From Strigamia acuminata (taxonomy: Eukaryota; Arthropoda; Chilopoda; Geophilomorpha; Linotaeniidae), in assembly GCA_949358305.1 (NCBI GenBank), contig OX442320.1:11300259-11364258 (forward strand): 64,000 nucleotides of DNA, given 5' to 3'. The first letter of the stretch is position 1, and every line of letters starts with the position of its first letter. A model generated the notes under the pieces. It did no database searches, was not told where the DNA came from, and was given only the letters and a program-made list of their open reading frames with translations. The translations under genes were made by a program, and so were the position numbers. Below, one piece after another: positions 1-10,017 of the stretch.

Positions 1-49
1 AAACCAAACCGTTCACAATTCACAAATTCCAACCAATTAAAGTGAATAC

Positions 50-2199
50 CTGGCCTTTGTTTACGCAAATGAAGTTGCCGCCTTCGGTAAAAAAATAAGC
101 CTTTTCCCATTTACTCATCACACCGGCAACTTTCCTACATTATTTAAATACATTTGTTTAAATAAAGAAATTAATAATAAAGGCGGAAATCAATAGCGCA
201 ACCAGAAATGAAATTTAAGGTTTTTAGACTAAAAATGGATGTTTTAGGCATTAAAATTGGGCTTTTTTAGATGCATTATTACGGGTACGTTATTTTTAGC
301 CACAAATTCATGTATATGTGCAAAAATAGACATTTTTAGACATTAAAATTAATATATTTATGAACAAAAATGCAAATTTTCTATGTAAAATTAAATATTT
401 TATGTTTACGTTCAAATATAAACATTTAGGCATTATAATTGGCATTTTTACGTTTAAAAATGCTCATTTTTAATACAAAAGCACATTTTTGTAGCCGAAA
501 ATTCATGTTTAGGCATTAAAAATACAATTTTAGGTTAAATACTTAACGACGAAATATTCTTACGTTCTCATTTGTAAGTATCCGCACTTCTTGGTCATAT
601 TTAAGTGAGCCGGAATAAGCGGCGCGTCAAGAGCCGGTTCGGCGTGATACAAATGCTGGCTTTGCTTCTCGATCGTGTCGATCAAATCGACGGTTTTCTT
701 CGTTTCCAGCCCCAACTCGGTGTGCACGCCGTGCACACTGGCGCTAATATTCGCCAAGAACTCGTCCAGATCGGGCACGACGAGCGCTTCCTTGCCGAGA
801 CCAAAATGCGCCCTTTGAGCGTGTAAGTAGCCTAGAAGTGGATCGATGAGCGCAGTTTTCCGTTTGTACTGGAGTGCGTTCAGGCTGGCGTAGTAATGGA
901 GCGAAATCTGAAATGGATTACGACAATTTTCATTTATTTTTCAATTTTTTCGGTTGATTGTCAAAACCTGGTGGAATTTTTTCCTCATGAGATAAACTTC
1001 TTCGTTCGCATCCATCCGGTCTTTTTCCGCTTCTTTTTTCCGTTGTAGTTTACAGTATTTCGTGATGGCTTTCTCCATGTCTGTAAAAATGGACGAATAA
1101 TTGCAATTTAGTGTTTAAATTTGTGTTTTTTGGGTTAAATTTGGTTAAATTACCATTACTAGCGGCCTGGTAAAGCTCGCACATGGTGTTCACCTCTGGA
1201 AAAATTAAAAATTGTAAAAAAATTGTAAAAAAATTTAATTTTTTGATAAAAAAATGGAAATTTTGATGAAAAATTGTATTTTTTGATAAAATTTTTAATT
1301 TTTCAATAAAATTTTCATTTTTTAAATGAAATTTTCGATTTTTAATAAATTTTCGATTTTTAAATGAATTTTCGATTTTTAAATAAATTTTTCGATTTTT
1401 AAGTGAAATTTTCGATTTTTTTATGATTTTTCGATTTGTAAATGAATTTTTCGATTTTTAAGTGAAATTTTCGATTTTTAAATAAATTTTTCAATTTTTA
1501 AATGAAATTTTTGATTTTTAAGTGAAATTTTAGACCTCTAAATGCAATTTTCGATTTTTAAATGTTTTATTTTTGTATTTTTTTTAAAATCTCACGACCT
1601 TCCAGATCGGCTTGGAGGAATTTAGTAATTGGAAACATCATGCCGTCATTCAATTCAGTGGCTAAAATATGATGCCACGAACTGATTTCGTCTAAAGTAT
1701 TGGCGAATTCCTTCATCGTACACGATAAAACGCTCTCCTTATCCGATTCCAATGGAAAATTCTATTAAACAAAAAAATAAAAACAAAATTAAATATCAAC
1801 ATCACAAATTCACACAAAAAAATCTCCATCTTTAACCTTACAATTTTTTCGTACGATTTTAAATGATCCGACAAACATCTCGTCGCATTCGAAACTTCGC
1901 TCTGCAATTATTCCATTAATAATTCCAATTAATTTCCAAAAAATTCCATTTTTTTTTTTACTTCTGCGTCCAAAACCCGTTGACAATAATCTCGGAGTGC
2001 TGTGGTGTATTTTTTCAACTGCGACGTGTCTTGTTCGAACACTGAGACGAGAGATCGCATCTAAAATTGGTGGAAATTCGGTCGCATTTGAGTCGCGGGC
2101 GAAATGTTGCGATTTGTTAATTCGTTTGTTTTCGTATTAGCTCACCTGAGGGCTGTCGTCCAACGCATCTTCCAGGTGCAGTTTCTCGATTCCGAGCAT
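50..2199 (-). CDS. APPL: APPL endosomal adaptor, 5' half (BAR and start of PH domain), cut by window edge
   Basis: APPL proteins bind Rab5 on early endosomes and link receptors to Akt signalling through BAR, PH and PTB domains. Eight exons read continuously: 2146-2199 (start ATG at 2199), 1962-2060, 1842-1901, 1599-1761, 1154-1195, 968-1080, 564-907 and 50-134. They sum to 960 nt (320 codons), and the phases agree at every junction. Visible hallmarks are the N-terminus MLGIEKLHLEDALDDSPQ, the BAR helices with DGMMFPITKF and LQYKRKTALIDPLLGYLHAQ, DEFLANISASV near the end of BAR, and a PH start at about residue 275 (KCGYLQ, then WEKAYFFTEGGNF). The rest of PH and the PTB domain lie outside the window; known APPL proteins have about 660-710 residues. 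The donor of exon 1599-1761 is a weak gtcgtg, chosen because it keeps frame. Family assignment is firm; APPL1 versus APPL2 is not decided. Confidence 0.9.
135..563. repeat. APPL intron with degenerate AT-rich repeats
   Basis: The intron between the last two visible APPL exons is AT-rich, with loosely repeated copies of a phrase like aaaaatgcaTTTTtaggca spaced roughly 20-60 bases apart. No coding signal is seen on either strand. Confidence 0.6.
1200..1575. repeat. AT-rich minisatellite in APPL intron
   Basis: This is a degenerate tandem array of about 18-20 bp (core tttttaaatgaaattttcga) filling most of the intron between exons 1154-1195 and 1599-1761. It has no coding content. Confidence 0.8.
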
Positions 2200-2976
2200 T
2201 TTAAAGCGCTATTAAAGGTCGTTTTAAGAAAAATCTATACAAATCTTATAACTTGACATAGCACACCCACTACGGCCATATTTAGGGAGGTATTTACATT
2301 TTAAAAACTGGAACCGGAAATAAAAAGATAGGATCCGGTCCGTGGAATTGAAAAGTTGCGAGTAATAGCTCCAGATGGCGCACTACATCGCTATTTTAAT
2401 TAATTTCAATATTTTTATAAAATGTAAAGATTCGAGATTCAGAGATTCGGAACGGGATTCGAAAGCCCATGTCAGAGATTCGTTTGAATTTATGGGTAAA
2501 ACCCACGCACAGAGAGTAAAAATTAAAATGGTTTAGATTTCTTCCACCAGATGGAATTCCACGAGGATCAGATTGCATTGTGGGTAGAAGAAGATGTGAC
2601 GACGTATGACGGACAGGAGTAGTAGAAACCATTGGTTCGTATTTTTAGAAATTCATCTGCCGCCATCCAATCATTTCGAGGTGGGAAATTCAGTTTGCTT
2701 ATTTTAAACTGTACTTAAGGTTATAAATGTTAGAAAATTGATTATTTGCGGCTGAATAATGAAACGAATTCTGGTATTTTTATTATGTTTTTCGCAAGCA
2801 AGCAGACCACATCGGAAACAAATCTCGCCGCCATTTGCATGTAAGAAAGTACGAGTACTTGATGTACAATACAAATGAGAAAATTGAATGAACAATTGTT
2901 CTCACATGTGAACATCCTTCACTCCAAAATTAAACAAAACAATTTTATTTTCTAATACAATATTCACATTAATTAC
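2200..2976. other. Spacer between APPL start and GMPPA remnant
   Basis: There is no recognisable exon here. The APPL 5' untranslated region and promoter must lie in part of it. I looked for the missing C-terminal left-handed beta-helix end of GMPPA on the minus strand and did not find it. Short open stretches (for example 2396-2632 and 2704-2895 minus) show no family motif. Confidence 0.5.
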
Positions 2977-3454
2977 AGCCTTGCCGAGGATTATCGACTC
3001 TCTAATTCGAACTCCCGGTCCAATTTTTGCACGTACTTTCCAATACTCACATTCGGCCCCAACTAAATAAGAAAAATCGAACAAATGAGGCCGTTTCGTC
3101 ACCCCAAGGCCCAAATGGTCAAATTACCGTGGCAGTCGGTTGGACAACGGCCGACGGATGCAAGTAAACGTCGCCGATGATGTGCGGGGAGCCCGGTTGG
3201 TTTTTGGCCAGTCGTTCGGGACAGTTTCGGTGATACAAATCGAGGTAATGTCGATTAGCGTAAATGGTCGAGCTTTAAATGAACGAATTAGAAAAATGGT
3301 GAAGGCAAATTGGGTTTCGGTACCCGGCGGTTTTGATCTGGCTCCACCAACGACTCGTTTGGAACACGATGATTTAACCGCTGCCCGCGAATGGCTTGAC
3401 GATGTCTTGTTCCATCCACATCGTTTCCTTCACCGAGGAGTCGTTAGTGAAACT

Positions 3455-3800
3455 CAAATTACAAATTTTGAGATTTTTAGGGAAAAAGTTTTGAGATTTT
3501 TAGGGAAAAAATTTTGAGATTTTTAAGGAAAAAATTTCGAGATTTTTAGGGAAAAAATTTTGAGATTTTTAAATATTTTTTTGCGTGTTTTTTATTTAAA
3601 TATTTTTTTTTTATATATTTTTTTTATATTTCTTTTTATATTTTTTGGTGTCTTTTGATGGTTTTTGATATTTTTTGGTGTTTTTTGATGCTTTCTAAAA
3701 CATATTTTGGTGTTTTTTGATGCTTTCTAAAACATATTTTGGTGTTTTTTGATGTTTTCTGATGTTTTTTAAAATATATTGTTTTTTTTTATGTTTTTTA
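3455..3800. repeat. Two AT-rich tandem arrays in GMPPA intron
   Basis: From 3470 to 3575 a roughly 22 bp unit (gatttttagggaaaaaattt) is repeated. From about 3640 to 3800 a T-rich unit containing gttttttgatg recurs, and it resumes at 4330-4500 on the other side of the hairpin element, so the element appears to have inserted within this array. Confidence 0.75.
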
Positions 3801-3801
3801 A

Positions 3802-4216
3802 CACTAGAACGGCCGAAACCGGTTAAAATGACCGGTTGCAATAACGTGAACAGTACGTGCACCAAATGTGCAAAATACTTTCACAATACGTGCACAATAC
3901 GTGTATACAACGTTTTGGCATCAAATTGATTCAATAACACGCGAAATATGCGAAGAAAATACCAAAACAAAAATTGATGGTTATTATAAAACCTGATAAA
4001 ATTAAATTTCCGTTTTTGATTTTATCAGATTTTATAAAAACCATCAATTTTTGTTTTGCTATTTTCTTCGCATGTTTCGCGTGTTACTTAATCAGTTTGA
4101 TGCCAAAACGTTGTATGCACGTATTGTGCACATATTGTGCACGTATTGTGCACGTTTAGTGCAGTTTGGTGCACGTATTGTTCAGATGATTTTAACCGGT
4201 CATTTTAACCGGTTTT
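3802..4216. mobile_element. piggyBac-like hairpin MITE
   Basis: This is a long inverted repeat. The left arm begins CACTAGAACGGCCGAAACCG directly after TTAA (3800-3803). The right arm ends in the reverse complement, with CCGGTCATTTTAACCGG followed by TTTTGGCCGTTCTAG. The arms, about 190 bp each, contain GTGCACGTATTGTGCAC-type repeats and a mirrored segment around ATTTTATCAGATTTTATAA. The TTAA target and CACTAG-type terminus fit piggyBac-derived MITEs; the right TTAA is decayed to TCAA. No transposase is present. Confidence 0.75.
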
Positions 4217-4329
4217 GGCCGTTCTAGGTCAATTCACTTTTTTTTCATTATTTCTTAAGAAAAATGCAACTTTCGATGATTTATGATATAAAGCATCACA
4301 AATCAGCTAAAGTCACAAATTTAAAAGTT

Positions 4330-4505
4330 TAAGTTTAAAATATATTGTTGTGTTTTTTGATGTTTTTTAAAATATATTGTTGTGTTTTTTTATGTTTTTT
4401 AAAATATGTGGTTGTTTTTTGATGTTTTTTGATGTTTTTTGATGTTTTCTGGTGTTTTTTGATGTTTTTTAAAATATGTTTTTGTGTTTGTTTATTGACG
4501 TTTTT
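4330..4505. repeat. T-rich tandem array, continuation
   Basis: Copies of tgttttttgatgttttttaaaatat continue here from the array on the other side of the hairpin element. It is intronic to the GMPPA remnant. Confidence 0.7.
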
Positions 4506-4799
4506 TGAATTTTTAAAAATTGTTTACTTGTAGTAGTTGTCCAGGTTTTGTTTAAACACTGTTGCAATCTGCGGGAAAATGTCGAGCGAGCAGATGTAGA
4601 CGCCGCAGTTGATCAGAGTACTGACAAAGGTCGATGGTTTCTCTACGTAATGAAGAATCTTGAAATAAATAAAGACGGTTATGCGTGCACGTTTAAGCGG
4701 AGTTTATACCGGCTTTACTTCGTGTGTCTCTTTGTTTTCCACGATGCAGCCGTAGTTTAGTGATTGTTGACGTGTGGCCTAGAAAAAAATCATCACAAA

Positions 4800-5190
4800 A
4801 TACTTTTTAATGGTAGAATGCTTTTTTAGGGGAAAATTATGAATGAATTCTGCCCTAAAATGCATATTTGCAAGCAAACAATGCAGTTTTATGCGCAAAA
4901 TGCATTTTTTCTTCAAAAAATACACATTTAGGCCAAAGAAATGCACGTTTGTACATAAAAATGCCTTCTTTTGTCAAAAAATTCGATTATTGGCCTAATT
5001 TTGGACTAAAAAAATGTGTATTTGCAAGTAAACAATGCTATTTTATGCCTAAAAAGCATTTTTTGTCTAAAAATTTAAAATATTGGCCTCAAATAATGCA
5101 TTTTTCATCAATAAACGTCAGAATGCTAATCTGAAAATACATTATTTCATCCAAAAAGTATAAATTTTATGCTTTCATGCATTTTTTTTT
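4800..5190. repeat. Degenerate aaaatgcatttt repeats in GMPPA intron
   Basis: Around ten loose copies of aaaatgcaTTTTT followed by variable spacers fill this intron. The same phrase recurs in unrelated introns near 12.2, 19.2, 43.9 and 49.4 kb. Confidence 0.7.
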
Positions 5191-5601
5191 CTTCTACAGA
5201 CTCATCCAAGTTCCGCTCTGCCTCTACCAAAACCAACCTCAGTCCCCAAACCGTAATCAAACTTTTCTTCTTATTTTCCATATGAAAACCCAACATTTCA
5301 GTCAACGGGAAATCGCCGCACACGTCTCCATTCAACAAGAAAAACGCATCCGGATTTCCGCTTTTGATTTGGTCTCGAAAATGGTAAATACCACCTGCAG
5401 TACCGAGCGTCGTATACTCCTGTAGGTACCTACAACCAAAAACAAAAACAAAATTTACCATAAATCAAAAAAATTCACAATTATTTACACTTTGTTGAAT
5501 CATTTATCAACATCACCTGATACTTATTTTGTATTCCTGAATGGCTGATGCGATGAACGAGATCAGAGCGTCATTCATTTGATAATAACCGATCATAAAT
5601 A

Positions 5602-7530
5602 TTGGCAGAAACTTAACATTTATCATTTATTTATTCATAATTTATTTTATATTTTATTTATTCATAATTTATTTTATATTTAATTTATTCATAATTTATT
5701 TTATATTTAATTTATTCATAATTTATTTTATATTTAATTTATTCATAATTTATTTTATATTTAATTTATTCATAATTTATTTTATATTGAATTTATTCAT
5801 AATTTATTTTATATTGTATTTATTAATGGTTTATTTTATATTGTATTTATTCATAATTTATTTCATATTTTATTTATTCATAATTTATTGTATTTTAAAT
5901 AAATATAACTATTTTATTTCCTTCCCTTCCCTTCTCATTTTTTCCTTCCCTTTTCTTTCCTTCTTTATTCTTTTTTCCTTTCCTTCTTTTTTTCCTTCCT
6001 TTTCCTATTTCCCTCCCATATCTTTCCCTCTCCTTTTCCCTCCCATATCCTTCCCTCTCCTTTTCCTTCCCTTTCCTTCTCTTCTTCTTATCTCCCCCTT
6101 CCTTTCCTTCTTTTCTCCTTCCTTTCCTTTCCTTCTCTTTTTTTCCTTCTTTTTTTTTTTTCTTTTTCTTCCTTTCCTTTTCTCCTTTTCCTTTTCTTTC
6201 CTCTCTTCCTGGATGTTTGCAATTAGGTATCGTCCTGTTGCTAGTTACTTTACTAACCCCTGAACATTTACCACTATGTATCGTCCTGTTGCTAGTCGCT
6301 TTACTTACCCCTGAACGTTTACCATTAGGTATCGTCCTGTTGTTAGTCATTTTACTTACCCCTAAACGTTTACCATTAGGTATCGTCCTGTTGTTAGTCA
6401 TTTTACTTACCCCTAAACGTTTACCATTAGGTATCGTCCTGTTGCTAGTCATTTTACTATTCCTGAACGTTTACCATTAGGTATCGTCCTGTTGCTAGTC
6501 ATTACATCTTTACCATTAGGTATCGTCCTGTTGCTAGTCATTTTACTATCGCTGAACGTTTACCATTAGGTATCGTCCTGTTGCTAGTCACTACATCTTT
6601 ACCATTAGGTATCGTCCTGTTGCTAGTCACTACATCTTTACCATTAGGTATCGTCCTGTTGCTAGTCATTTTACTATCCCTGAATCTTTACCATTAGGTA
6701 TCGTCCTGTTGCTAGTCATTTTACTATCCCTGAATGTTTACCATTAGGTATCGTCCTGTTGCTAGTCACTACATCTTTCCCATTAGGTATTGTCCTGTTG
6801 TTAGTCATTTTACTTACCCCTGAACGTTTACCATTAGGTATCGTCCTGTTGCTAGTCATTTTACTATCCCTGAATGTTTACCATTAGGTATCGTCCTGTT
6901 GCTAGTCACTACATCTTTCCCATTAGGTATCGTCCTGTTGCTAGTCACTACATCTTTATTATTAGGTATCATCCTGTTGCTAGTCACTACCTATTTACCA
7001 TTAGGTATCGTCCTGTTGCTAGTCACTACCTCTTTACCATTAGGTATCGTCCTGTTGCTAGTCACTACCTCTTTACCATTAGGTATCATCCTGTTGCTAG
7101 TCACTTTACTAACCACTGGATGTTCCCCATACATGCAAGTTTTTTTTAATAAAATTGGCAATGGAAATAATATATTGAAATCAATTTTTATTTTCTGGAA
7201 AAGTTAAAAGTAAAAGGAGGAAAGCAAAGGAAAAGGGAAGGAGAAGGGAAGAAGAAATGAAGGAGAGAAGGTGAAATGAAGGAAAGGGGAAAAGACGAGG
7301 AGAAGGGGAGGAGGAGGAGGGGAGGAAGAGGAGGAGGAAAGGAGAAAAGGAGGAAAGAAGAAGGAAAGGAGAAGAAGAGAAGGAAATAAAATAAAGATAC
7401 ATTTACACAATAAAGATTGAATACAATTATGAATACATAAAATAAAATAATGAATACATAAAATAAAATAATGAATACATAAAATATGAAATAATGAATA
7501 CATAAAATATAAATGTCAAGTTTCTGCCAG
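5602..7530. mobile_element. 1.93 kb fold-back (FB-like) transposon inserted in GMPPA exon
   Basis: The ends are inverted: 5602 reads TTGGCAGAAACTTAACATTT and the reverse complement from 7530 reads CTGGCAGAAACTTGACATTT. Each is bounded by TA (5600-5601 and 7531-7532). The arms mirror each other in composition: 5630-5890 is an AT-rich array of about 24-26 bp, followed by a polypyrimidine tract (5915-6212). On the other side a polypurine tract (7205-7385) is followed by the matching AT array (7390-7515). The centre (6215-7110) is a minisatellite. There is no transposase. Arms built from tandem repeats are typical of Drosophila-type fold-back elements; the TA target fits Tc1/mariner-like mobilisation. 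Confidence 0.85.
6215..7115. repeat. Minisatellite at the centre of the fold-back element
   Basis: About 20 copies of the core ttaccattaggtatcgtcc followed by tgttgctagtcA are present, in short (about 33 bp, with actacatctt) and long (about 51 bp, with ttttactatccctgaacg) versions. Open frames on both strands merely reflect the repeat; no protein family is implied. Confidence 0.9.
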
Positions 7531-7842
7531 TAGTCTTTTCAATTTGCCTGAATGTTAGGACCCAGAGTGACCATTCTGGACCCTGGAAAATAATGTTACC
7601 TTTAGTCTTCTTGATGTCTTCATCCTTCAGTCTGGTGACTCTGAAATAGAAAAAGGATACAATAAAACATAGGACAGAACAGAACAACAGAAATTAAACT
7701 TTATTACAAATAAAACATCAAACAAATAAAGCTAATAGCGCTCATCTCAGCAGTAAAAGGTGAGTGTCCCTAACACACAAAACTTAATCTAAAACAACAC
7801 AGCCAATGCGCAACTTATAACTAAAACTTAACACTAAGGTAT

Positions 7843-8059
7843 AATTTCACTTTAGGGGTCACACTCACATTACCTTCAAAATTTGCAGTTAGGGGTAACC
7901 AAGGGTGGAAAAACGAATGGCGTTGACGGTTTTGAGGGCAAACAAAAACGGAAGCGGAAATCGGAGGTTAGTAGTAGTCGGTTTATACTGGTGAGGTTAG
8001 GTTAAGCTTTGGAATCTATGGCCCATTATTGCTGCATTTCTTGACATTGCTGTTGTGTG

Positions 8060-8101
<42 letters not shown>

Positions 8102-8418
8102 CACCCTTGATATAAAAAAGGTAGAAAACGGAGGTAAAAAAACGAAGGTACGAACCAGGAATGAAATACCGGTAGACACTTTTTTTAGGTGCGAGGGTGA
8201 TAATCGTTTAGTGATATGAAACGTTTTTATTGTGTGAAATCAGGTGTAAAACTGGTGCAAAAACAAACATCTGATGGTTTTTACTGGTCGTTAATCTGCT
8301 GTTTTCCACTTCAGTTTTCGTTAGTCCCCAAAACCGTCAATGCCATTCGCTTTCCCACCCTTGGTTACCCCTAAATCCAAATTTTGAAGGTAATGTAAGT
8401 GACCCCTAAAGTGAAATT
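7843..8418. mobile_element. Non-autonomous TIR element, 576 bp
   Basis: The terminal inverted repeats are about 125 bp. The left arm begins AATTTCACTTTAGGGGTCAC and continues with ACATTACCTTCAAAATTTG, TTAGGGGTAACCAAGGGTGG and TTGACGGTTTTG. The right arm is its reverse complement ending at 8418. The interior has an (AT)n tract at 8059-8098 and no coding sequence. The superfamily was not assigned. Confidence 0.8.
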
Positions 8419-8466
8419 GTTCCAAAACTAACAAATAATACATAAAACCACGAGTACCGTACCGTA

Positions 8467-8783
8467 CAGCCGTGGTCATAAACATCGTCCCAGTCCAGCT
8501 TGAAGCTCACCTGCAGAATGAGTGTTTTCAGCTATATCCACTAAATAGTGCAAAAACTCACTGATAAGTTGTGACAAATTGATATTTAAGATGTCACACA
8601 ATCATCTAAACCCATGATGTGAAAGTGATTGAGTGACATCATTTAAATTTCAGTTTGTCACAACTTATCAGTGAGTTTTTGCACTACTTAGTGAATACAG
8701 CTTAAAACACTCATTCTGCAGGTCAGCTGCAGGTGAGCTTCAAGCTGGACTGGGACGATTTTTATGTCCAAGGTCCAAGGCTG
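8467..8783. mobile_element. Hairpin MITE with TA target duplication
   Basis: This is a near-perfect palindrome of about 317 bp. The left arm holds ATCGTCCCAGTCCAGCTTGA, AGCTCACCTGCAGAATGAG and AAAAACTCACTGATAAGTTG, all mirrored in the right arm. The ends read CAGCC(G/T)TGG with TA on both sides (8465-8466, 8784-8785). The TA target suggests a Tc1/mariner-type parent. Transcripts would form a long hairpin. Confidence 0.85.
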
Positions 8784-9149
8784 TACAGCAAATAAAACAT
8801 GAAACAGCCAATGTGCAACTTATAACTAAAACTAACACATAATAAATACAACTAAACAGACACCGCAATGACAAAACCTAAATCCAATACGCAATTCACG
8901 AACCGAATAATATATAAATAAAATATCAAAAATATAGCAATGGCGACGAAAACTAAGAAAATATATAAATGACTAATTCGAGTGCACGATAAAAGAAAAT
9001 ATAAGAAAAACAAACGCCAGAATAAATATTAAAGCAATAACTAAAATTAAAATTAAACTTGTCGTATGTGTGCGAGCAGCTTTTAAGTCCAACGTTGTTT
9101 ATCCTTATTGTAGGTAGCGGCAGCTAAAACAAAAAAAAAAAAAAAAAAA

Positions 9150-9595
9150 AATATGTAGGCCTAAATCTAAAAACAAAGAAAAATATGTAGGCCTAAATCT
9201 AAAAACGAAGAAAAATATGTAAGCCTAAATCTAAAAACGAAGAAAAATATGTAGGCCTAAATCGATAAACGCAAGCGAACGATATAAGAAAATGCCTCTT
9301 TACCGAAGAATCCTAATCCGCTTGCATCCAGTTCTAAATCCTAAAAGAAATTCGTGAATAATTAATGAGGAGAACCGAAATACTTCGGGAAAATAAATCC
9401 GTCAGATATATGCTGTGTTTTCGTTGAAAAACTTGAATACCAAAAATATGTCGGCCTGGAAAAATATGTAGGCCTAAGAAACATGTCGGCCCGAAAATAC
9501 ATGTAGGCCCGAAAATACATGTAGGCCCGAAAATACATGTAGGCCCGAAAATACATGATGGTCTGAAAAAATATGTAGGCCTAAATAACAAGTGC
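9150..9595. repeat. Two tandem arrays with gtaggcc core
   Basis: At 9150-9270 a roughly 33 bp unit (aaaaatatgtaggcctaaat plus ctaaaaacgaag) is repeated about four times. At 9450-9590 an 18 bp unit (cccgaaaatacatgtagg) is repeated about five times. Both share TGTAGGCC. Confidence 0.85.
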
Positions 9596-9664
9596 ACGAT
9601 AAATAAAAATGTCACTTACCTGAGAGCTCTAATCAGCTTGCATCCGGCTGCATGTACCATTTGA

Positions 9665-10017
9665 AATTCCTGCGGACAAAAACGTGGATTCGCTAAAGAT
9701 TTCATGGATTAAAACCGTTGAAAAACACCATTTTCTTGCTCAAACTTGGAACATCGCGATGAATATTTAATGAGACATTTCGTTGAATTTTCAAATAGTG
9801 TGCGATATTTCCGGTTCAATGCTGCTGCCATCTGGCGCCAATAATCTCCAAGCGGTGTGATTATCGATGGCGCCATCTTGGAATTTTCCTACGAACTTAC
9901 AACTCGAATAAAATCAGGTTTATTTAATAAAAAATAAAACAAAACCACATCTCGATAAAATAATAATAAAAAATCGACACAATAAGTCACAAATCGGGAA
10001 TAAAATTGTCAACTCAC
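9665..10017. other. Non-coding stretch between candidate exons
   Basis: No gene, RNA or clear repeat is seen on either strand. Confidence 0.4.

Larger units (their letters stand above)
2977..7547 (-). pseudogene. GMPPA: GMPPA (GDP-mannose pyrophosphorylase alpha) pseudogene or disrupted gene
   Basis: GMPPA is the catalytically weak partner and regulator of GMPPB in GDP-mannose synthesis. Exon-like blocks on the minus strand are 5517-7547 (interrupted by the element at 5602-7530), 5238-5429, 4719-4778, 4529-4658, 3324-3452, 3128-3272 and 2977-3062. Family-specific phrases are RYLQEYTTLGTAGGIYHFRD, NGDVCGDFPL, ATRQQSLNYGCIVEN, LHYVEKPSTFV, INCGVY, WWSQIKTAG, HYLDLY, DVYLHPSAVV and LGPNVSIG followed by KIGPGVRIRESIIL. 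Lesions: a 1.93 kb insertion in the first block; a missing base near 5245-5250 that moves LGTE out of frame; a TAA at 3374-3376 where relatives have a sense codon; and a frame change near 3035-3045 at a run of five A. The first 60 or so residues (GG..GTRFRPLS) and the C-terminal end were not found. Several acceptors have A or G at -3. A functional copy may exist elsewhere. Two lesions lie at homopolymers and could be sequencing errors; the insertion and the stop are harder to dismiss. Confidence 0.85.
7591..9664 (-). other. Exon-like pieces of unknown origin, with transposons between
   Basis: On the minus strand, 9614-9664 (EFQMVHAAGCKLIRALR, flanked by gcag and gtaagt) joins in phase with 7591-7631 (VTRLKDEDIKKTK, flanked by ttcag and gtaaca). 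That piece in turn joins in phase with the GMPPA block ending at 7547. I do not recognise this sequence as the usual GMPPA N-terminus. A shortened, diverged copy of the first piece lies at 9305-9345. This could be a replaced or decayed 5' end, or chance. Confidence 0.25.

Noticed and set aside
5787-6480. Apparent membrane-like or Lys/Glu-rich proteins in the polypyrimidine tract
   Set aside because: They arise from low-complexity C/T or A/G sequence within the fold-back element.
6217-7207. Repeat proteins (PLGIVLLLV..., TIRYRPVASHYL...) from the minisatellite
   Set aside because: They are open in several frames only because the unit length lets frames persist; there is no start context, splice signal or family motif.
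5602-7530. The fold-back element as an introner (new intron)
   Set aside because: No GT donor lies at its upstream boundary on the minus strand, and the locus has other disabling lesions; simple disruption is the better reading.
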